Source of the DNA: Chitinophaga pinensis | GTDB lineage: Bacteria > Bacteroidota > Bacteroidia > Flavobacteriales_D > Crocinitomicaceae | NCBI GenBank assembly: GCA_945870115.1 | Contig: CAMBRH010000127.1 | Span: forward strand, 1-9,235 | Direction of reading: 5' to 3' | Length of the DNA: 9,235 bases | Shown here: one piece after another, positions 7,765-9,235 of the stretch | Numbering within the stretch: the stretch's first letter is position 1 | Layout: each line of letters begins with the position of its first letter | Program-made: the position numbers and the translations under genes | Notes under the pieces: generated by a model | Databases searched by the model: none | What the model was told of the DNA's origin: nothing | The model's input: only the letters and a program-made list of their open reading frames with translations

Positions 7765-7999
7765 AATCGATGTAATGCCATTAGACGCACTTTTAGATCC
7801 ACAAGGAAAAGCAGTAACAAACAGTATGAAAAATATTGGTTTAGCTGAAATTACAGGAGTTCGTGTTGGAAGACACATTCGTTTATTTGTTGATGCAGAT
7901 TCTAAAGAATTGGCTAACGAAAAAGTTGATGCTGCTTGTGTGAAGTTGCTTTCTAATCAGATTATGGAAAGTTATACATTCGACCTTCAAGAAGCTTAA
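7748..7999 (+). CDS. purS: Phosphoribosylformylglycinamidine synthase subunit PurS
   Basis: 83 residues, the normal size for PurS. This small protein dimerises and bridges PurL (synthetase) and PurQ (glutaminase) in the complex that turns FGAR, glutamine and ATP into FGAM, step four of purine synthesis, in the cytoplasm. The sequence begins MKFKAEIDVMPLDALLDPQGKAV and carries the family features: DPQGKAV near residues 17-23, an IGL turn, and the strand ITGVRVGRHIRLFVD. The ATG lies inside the pssA end (17-nt overlap, different frame), so translation is probably coupled to pssA; only an A-rich stretch precedes the start. No purL or purQ is in the window, so its partners are encoded elsewhere. 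It ends in TAA. Confidence 0.93.
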   Translation: MKFKAEIDVMPLDALLDPQGKAVTNSMKNIGLAEITGVRVGRHIRLFVDADSKELANEKVDAACVKLLSNQIMESYTFDLQEA

Positions 8000-8024
8000 A
8001 AAAAAATAAACTTCATCGTTGTCT

Positions 8025-8107
8025 GAGAGATTGAATCGTATTTCCCTCATTGAGGAGGGATGAAGGGAGGTGACATTATTTTTTATCATCACCCACCTCA
8101 ATCTTTT
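8025..8107. repeat. Structured GC-rich palindromic intergenic element
   Basis: A compact set of nested inverted repeats between purS and the aldehyde dehydrogenase gene. Outer arms AGATTGA (8028-8034) and TCAATCT (8098-8104) pair perfectly and can extend to 8025/8107 with two G-U pairs. Inside is a hairpin TCCCTC (8043-8048) with GAGGGA (8055-8060) around a six-base loop. A second hairpin can form as GAGGTG (8067-8072) with CACCTC (8094-8099), or as GGTGA (8069-8073) with TCACC (8089-8093). GC is about 53% over 8041-8072, against about a third nearby. The form recalls dispersed palindromic (REP or MITE-like) elements of Bacteroidota. The T-run at 8104-8108 could let it end the purS transcript. 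That it recurs elsewhere is inferred, since only one copy is visible. Confidence 0.42.
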
Positions 8108-8176
8108 TGCACTAACGTTTGGTCTTCAAAAACAGCGTTTTTTCTTCTCAATGGAGGAAGCAAAACTAATTTCCTA

Positions 8177-9235
8177 ATGAAAATCCTTGGTAAAAGTCAA
8201 ATTGGGTATGAAATTTCCGATTCATTTTTGAATGGAAAAAAGGATACTTTCAAAACTTTCAATCCAATTTTAAATTGTGAAAATTCATTTGAAATATTTG
8301 AATCATCTGATGAGGATATTGATTTGGCGGTTCAAAAAGTAAAAAAAATCTTTTCAGAATTTTCAAATTTAAACGGAAAAATAAGGGCTGGCTTTTTGCT
8401 GAAAATTGCAGAAAAATTAAATCAAAATCGTACATTTTTAAAAGAAATTTATTGTTTAGAATCTGCTTTACCAGAAAATCGAGCAGAAATTGAATTAAAT
8501 AGAACTATTCATCAATTAAATGAATTTGCAGATTTAATTTCTCAAGAAAATTGGAATTTTTGTTCCGAAGAAAAAGCAGATTCTGAAAGAAAACCAAATC
8601 CAAAACCGCGTTTACAAAAATATTTACAAGCATTAGGGCCAGTTGTCGTTTTTGGTGCTAGCAATTTCCCGTTTGCATATTCAACAATTGGTGGAGATTC
8701 TGCGTCTGCACTTGCTGCTGGTTGTCCTGTGATCGTGAAAAGTCATCCGATGCACGCTGGAACTGGAGATTTAGTTGCACAATTGGTTTTAGAAGCTGCA
8801 AAAGAAACCAATATGCCTGATGGAATTTTCTCTAATTTGAATTCTAGTGGTATTGAATTAGGACAAAAATTAGTTTTACACAAAGACATAAAAGCAGCTG
8901 GTTTTACTGGTAGTTTTAATGGGGGGATGTCAATTTATCGCTTGGCTCAAAATCGAGAAGAACCAATTCCCGTTTTTGCTGAAATGGGAAGTGTAAATCC
9001 AATTTTCATTTTTGAAAGTGCTTTTACAACGAATAATTTAGTCAAAACGATTATCGATTCAATTCAGTTAAATGCAGGTCAGTTTTGTACAAATCCTGGT
9101 TTGATAATTATAGTTGAAACGCCTAAATCAGTTGCTTTTGTTGAAGAATTAAAAGAACTTCTAAAAGAGCAAAATTCTCAAGCAATGTTGCACCCACAAA
9201 TCTTCAAAAACTACAGCAAAAATGCTGAAAAAATA
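8177..9235 (+). CDS. Alpha-ketoglutaric semialdehyde dehydrogenase-type aldehyde dehydrogenase, 5' part
   Basis: 353 codons are visible and the frame is still open at the window end; relatives are about 500-530 residues, so roughly the last third is missing. It belongs to the NAD(P)-dependent aldehyde dehydrogenase superfamily and most resembles the subgroup oxidising 2,5-dioxopentanoate (alpha-ketoglutaric semialdehyde) to 2-oxoglutarate in hydroxyproline and sugar-acid catabolism, in the cytoplasm. Key residues: Asn163 in FGASNFPF, Lys188 in PVIVKSH, the cofactor-binding FTGS at 243-246, general base Glu269 in FAEMGSVNP, and nucleophile Cys304 in GQFCTNPG. The subgroup phrases GGDSASALAAGCPV and PIPVFAEMGSVNP are present. 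The ATG at 8177 is the only plausible start: no in-frame start lies just upstream, and MKILGKSQIG fits the family N-terminus. GGAGG at 8153-8157 is too distant for a normal Shine-Dalgarno. The substrate is inferred from subgroup resemblance; no other pathway gene is visible. Confidence 0.88.
   Translation, partial: MKILGKSQIGYEISDSFLNGKKDTFKTFNPILNCENSFEIFESSDEDIDLAVQKVKKIFSEFSNLNGKIRAGFLLKIAEKLNQNRTFLKEIYCLESALPENRAEIELNRTIHQLNEFADLISQENWNFCSEEKADSERKPNPKPRLQKYLQALGPVVVFGASNFPFAYSTIGGDSASALAAGCPVIVKSHPMHAGTGDLVAQLVLEAAKETNMPDGIFSNLNSSGIELGQKLVLHKDIKAAGFTGSFNGGMSIYRLAQNREEPIPVFAEMGSVNPIFIFESAFTTNNLVKTIIDSIQLNAGQFCTNPGLIIIVETPKSVAFVEELKELLKEQNSQAMLHPQIFKNYSKNAEKI

Noticed and set aside
7883..8101. 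72-codon frame on the - strand across the purS end and the palindromic element
   Set aside because: Half lies antisense to purS and half in a structured non-coding element; the peptide has no recognisable features.
8114..8121. AACGTTTG as a -7 box for the dehydrogenase gene
   Set aside because: One mismatch to TAnnTTTG and no TTG/TTTG at a proper distance upstream, so not called as a promoter.
8128..8142. AAAAAC / GTTTTT hairpin as a terminator
   Set aside because: Six pairs, mostly A-T, with a three-base loop; too weak to separate from chance in this AT-rich gap.

Overview
This window looks like chromosome of a low-GC member of the Bacteroidota, probably order Flavobacteriales. The evidence is a type IX secretion (T9SS) sorting module with a C-terminal sorting-like domain, weak Shine-Dalgarno sequences, candidate TTTG / TAnnTTTG promoters, and gene types common in that group. 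A placement near Fluviicola/Crocinitomicaceae is only an impression.

Layout. (1) Bases 1-523, + strand: 3' end of a very AT-rich acyltransferase-3 family membrane protein that starts outside the window. (2) Bases 527-6791, - strand: a two-gene unit read porV2 then porU2. PorV2 is an outer-membrane PorV/PorQ-family protein. PorU2 is a 1712-residue secreted C25 (gingipain-like) cysteine peptidase or sortase with a C-terminal sorting-like domain. (3) Bases 6952-7999, + strand: pssA (phosphatidylserine synthase) overlapping purS (a purine-synthesis subunit) by 17 nt. (4) Bases 8000-8176: a gap holding a compact, GC-rich, structured element. (5) Bases 8177-9235, + strand: 5' two thirds of an aldehyde dehydrogenase of the alpha-ketoglutaric semialdehyde dehydrogenase type, running off the window.

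The main discovery is in porV2. The reading frame stops at a TGA (5814-5816), but the same frame continues for 43 more sense codons. These encode an unmistakable outer-membrane beta-barrel C-terminus and end in TAA at 5682-5684, 16 bp before the porU2 start. The TGA most likely replaces a glycine GGA codon by one base change. The barrel is therefore either truncated by a recent nonsense mutation, rescued by readthrough, or hit by a sequence error.

PorV and PorU proteins work together in T9SS: PorV shuttles cargo at the outer membrane and PorU cleaves the sorting domain and attaches the cargo to the surface. The pair here is probably a second, parallel set. The remaining genes are ordinary metabolism (phospholipid, purine, sugar-acid or hydroxyproline catabolism). 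No RNA gene, CRISPR array or insertion sequence was seen, and no gene-free stretch exceeds 300 bases.
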